Below, piece by piece: positions 40,601 to 41,480 of a stretch of 41,480 bases of DNA. The notes under the pieces are model-generated. The model was not told the DNA's origin. It worked only from the letters and a program-made list of their open reading frames with translations, and searched no databases. Position 1 is the stretch's first letter, and the number at the start of each line of letters is the position of its first letter. Origin of the DNA: Clostridia bacterium (GTDB taxonomy: Bacteria > Bacillota > Clostridia > Christensenellales > Aristaeellaceae); NCBI GenBank assembly GCA_017550745.1, contig JAFZOG010000157.1:1-41480 (forward strand), given 5' to 3'. The translations under genes were made by a program, and so were the position numbers.

Positions 40601-41069
40601 CGCCATCAACGCGAACGCCGACCTGTACGACGTGATCCTGAATCCCTTCAACGCCAAGGACACTTCCCAGGTGCAATTCACCGACGCGGCAGAGGGCAGC
40701 GAATACTACGAGGCCGTGCGCTTCGCCTTTGAAAACGGCCTGATGGCCCCCAAGGCGGACGACGCTTTTGGCACGGACGATCCCGCCACGGCGGGCGACT
40801 TCTTCGGCGCCATCTATGTGCTGCTGGGCGGCAGCTCCAACGCCGCGGATGAAGCCATGGCAGCGCTGGCCGAATACGGCCTGGTGCCCGACGGCGTGGA
40901 AGCCGGCTCCGAGCTGACCGCCGGCTCCAACGCGGCAATCTTCAGCGCTGTCACCGCAGCCCTGGGCGCGCCTTGGACCCCTGAAGTGGAAGCGGGCACG
41001 GAGGATGAGCCCCTCACCCGCGGCCAGATGGCCCAGCTGCTCAATGCGTTCATGGATTCGCTGCAATGA
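37653..41069 (+). CDS. exported M16C zinc metallopeptidase with SLH-like C-terminus
   Basis: 1138-residue protein. A signal peptide (1-23, cut near FAEA) leads into an M16C (presequence protease/falcilysin-like) peptidase of about 980 residues: the inverted zinc motif HVFEH at 97-101, the third zinc ligand Glu in YSEMQGS (about 197), a linker, then the second M16 half (about 570-990). Residues about 1010-1138 match degenerate S-layer homology units (FTDAAEGSEYYEAVRFAFENG, then ALAEYGLVPDG, then EDEPLTRGQMAQLLNAFM), suggesting attachment to the wall. CGGAGG precedes ATG 37653; the longer frame upstream contains the promoter. Likely degrades peptides outside the cell. Most M16C enzymes are cytoplasmic or organellar. 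Confidence 0.9.
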   Translation: MKKFLSLLLALALALSCASGFAEALPAEANSIPQVGDVVNGFEVKEIRDFPLIGADLVLFEHQRTGGKLLWIANEDTNRAFLMSFPTRPSDNTGLPHVFEHATIFGSDKYPSTTLFFSIAYQTYNTYVNAFTTDACTGYPLGSLSEKQLLNLADYYVDACFNPLIMRDEGIFRTQAWHYKLPDLDGELTYEGVVYSEMQGSITLSRAGLQNANKLTFPGSSLCYNYGGLPENIPDMTYEDVKNFHNENYHPSNSFTVLYGQIEDYAAFLALLDEYFAPYEKAEFTFEEPEYTPITESVTAEFGFPMAEGTDITNQTQIIYYIPCPGMKDDTAQEFLIDHLCLMLKEKASVLQQSFKKAFPAGSVSAGREVAAPDDAIIFEASGMNRGDAEQFKALVDDALRDVAANGFPQDMVDSAMASLNISTKLAPENGNPVETILYNFVYYYAVTGNPFRYAENVDSQSAIDRENRDGLLKEAAAKWLADKELYTLTTTYPAPGEKEKQDAALKEKLAEIKASMTQEELQAIVDATNAPAKDEDNSELMAKIQAVTVDSLPEEIKTYAVNDFTDENGLRHIEVPAAVDGIGYISLFLDAAALPQEDIHWMRLYTRLLGQLDTDRHTKEELDVLIRRYLYNKTTGVDPGDQGDSIHPYMVAQWFALDDDLAAGYDLMEELLFHTRFDDTQKLMEQVQAQKTSVRAEINGSPFNIMLYRGMADNSSFYRYYSYINFLEYYAFLGELETMLNENPEEVTKRFEAIQSFFHNNAGAVAAFAGNEQSIEVNRPLADAFMAKLDHVEREPAEYDLPVGARREALIVDGNIQYNNVIATVDDLGLVGYDAGLSAITQLVSDQVLMPILRDQMGVYTPVNEMVEKNGSMYLLSFRDPNVKETFDVYASLPELIAALDVDQESLDGYIMSVYSSLAKPNGELAGAINALSDTLNGKALDRNLDYMRQLKALKPDSVKAAAEIYRKAWENGVRSTAGSAAAINANADLYDVILNPFNAKDTSQVQFTDAAEGSEYYEAVRFAFENGLMAPKADDAFGTDDPATAGDFFGAIYVLLGGSSNAADEAMAALAEYGLVPDGVEAGSELTAGSNAAIFSAVTAALGAPWTPEVEAGTEDEPLTRGQMAQLLNAFMDSLQ

Positions 41070-41105
41070 TCCGGGTTTTCGGATATTGATACCATGAAAC
41101 TGGAT

Positions 41106-41135
41106 GGGCTGCCCCTTGGGAGGCAGCCCTTTTTA
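41106..41135 (+). terminator. terminator of the M16C gene
   Basis: GGGCTGCC (41106-41113) pairs with GGCAGCCC (41122-41129), then five T. It is 37 bases after the stop. Confidence 0.88.
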
Positions 41136-41198
41136 TATCAGTTTTTGTAACTGTACAGTCTATGAAATATTGGGCACTTTAAGTCAGTAAAGGGATAC

Positions 41199-41480
41199 GC
41201 TGGGCGCTGCGCGCGCCCAGAACTGCGGCAAGGGATTTCATCCCTTGCATCCCAATAGGCGAAAGCACTTCGTTGGGTAGAACCAGCTATTTTCGCCAGT
41301 CGATTCGGGGATACGGAAGTTAGCCTGTTTCTCTCAAGTTTCTGCGGAAACAAAGCCAATTCGTCCTGTCAGGTTGTTTCCGCTATCGGAGTCCAGAGGA
41401 CGAAGTCCTTTGGTGCAGGTGCACGAGGGACGAACCACCGATGACCGCCTGCGGCGGATTTCTCATCGGTGGTGAGATCA
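41199..41480. repeat. structured dispersed repeat, copy B (cut by window edge)
   Basis: A run of hairpins: 41200-41207/41213-41220, 41228-41236/41240-41248, CCCAA/TTGGG (41251-41277), 41344-41353/41374-41383 and the palindrome CCACCGATGA/TCATCGGTGG around CCGCC-TGC-GGCGG (about 41435-41472). The order GGGCGCT, CTGCGG-hairpin-GCATCCCA, AGGTTGTTTC, GGGACGAAC matches copy A. The minus strand holds fragmented open frames (41138-41359 and one to the edge) without a recognised domain; they are treated as part of the repeat. Confidence 0.75.

Noticed and set aside
41138-41359. Small minus-strand gene at the right edge
   Set aside because: Lies in repeat copy B and spans its palindromes; no ribosome site or recognised domain.

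Overview
The window looks like a chromosomal segment of a high-GC (by eye, mid to high 50s percent) anaerobic member of the Clostridia (Bacillota), plausibly a gut or rumen species. The evidence is the rpmH-rnpA-yidD-yidC-jag cluster, Shine-Dalgarno sites close to AGGAGG, consensus sigma-A promoters, the oxygen-sensitive indolepyruvate ferredoxin oxidoreductase, ATP-type PEP carboxykinase, GH94 phosphorolysis and many secreted SH3b, peptidoglycan-binding and SLH-like proteins. Genus-level assignment is not possible from the sequence alone.

Layout. 1-427: repeat-rich, highly structured non-coding DNA ending in the jag terminator. 428-3293 (minus): rpmH-rnpA-yidD-yidC-khpB, coupling ribosome/RNase P and membrane-protein insertion genes; dnaA is not next to it. 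3508-7170 (minus): alr, a membrane protein, rsmD, coaD and a coiled-coil protein, packed as an operon. 7312-9587 (minus): iorB/iorA behind their own promoter and a structured leader. 9963-11576 (plus): pckA with a consensus promoter and a strong terminator. 11660-13443 (minus): two overlapping GT2 glycosyltransferases. 13783-17758 (plus): a GNAT-cytidine deaminase fusion, a YcxB-like membrane protein and a GH94 phosphorylase. 17898-19712 (minus): a secreted protein with seven SH3b domains.

20161-26326 (plus): a cupin-type XRE regulator, potABCD spermidine/putrescine transporter genes, and a secreted peptidoglycan-binding/phosphodiester-glycosidase protein whose start overlaps potD. 26392-27438 (minus): galM. 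27522-32145 (minus): a four-gene Gld-like ABC system (ATPase, permease, GldG-like protein, DUF4340 protein). 32392-33616: a small membrane protein convergent with a hot-dog thioesterase and a Cys-rich protein. 33617-34163: intergenic region holding a MITE-like element and another copy of the hairpin repeat family. 34164-41069 (plus): a secreted unknown, a DUF1015 protein, a RumA/RlmD-type RNA methyltransferase and a large exported M16C peptidase with an SLH-like tail. 41136-41480: a second, truncated copy of the repeat seen at the left edge.

The main points for a second look are the acetyltransferase-deaminase fusion, the helically phased AGCTTTGA repeats before potA, the Gld-like ABC cluster, the exported M16C peptidase, and a dispersed hairpin repeat family whose stems differ between copies while staying paired. 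No rRNA, tRNA, CRISPR array, prophage or transposase was seen.
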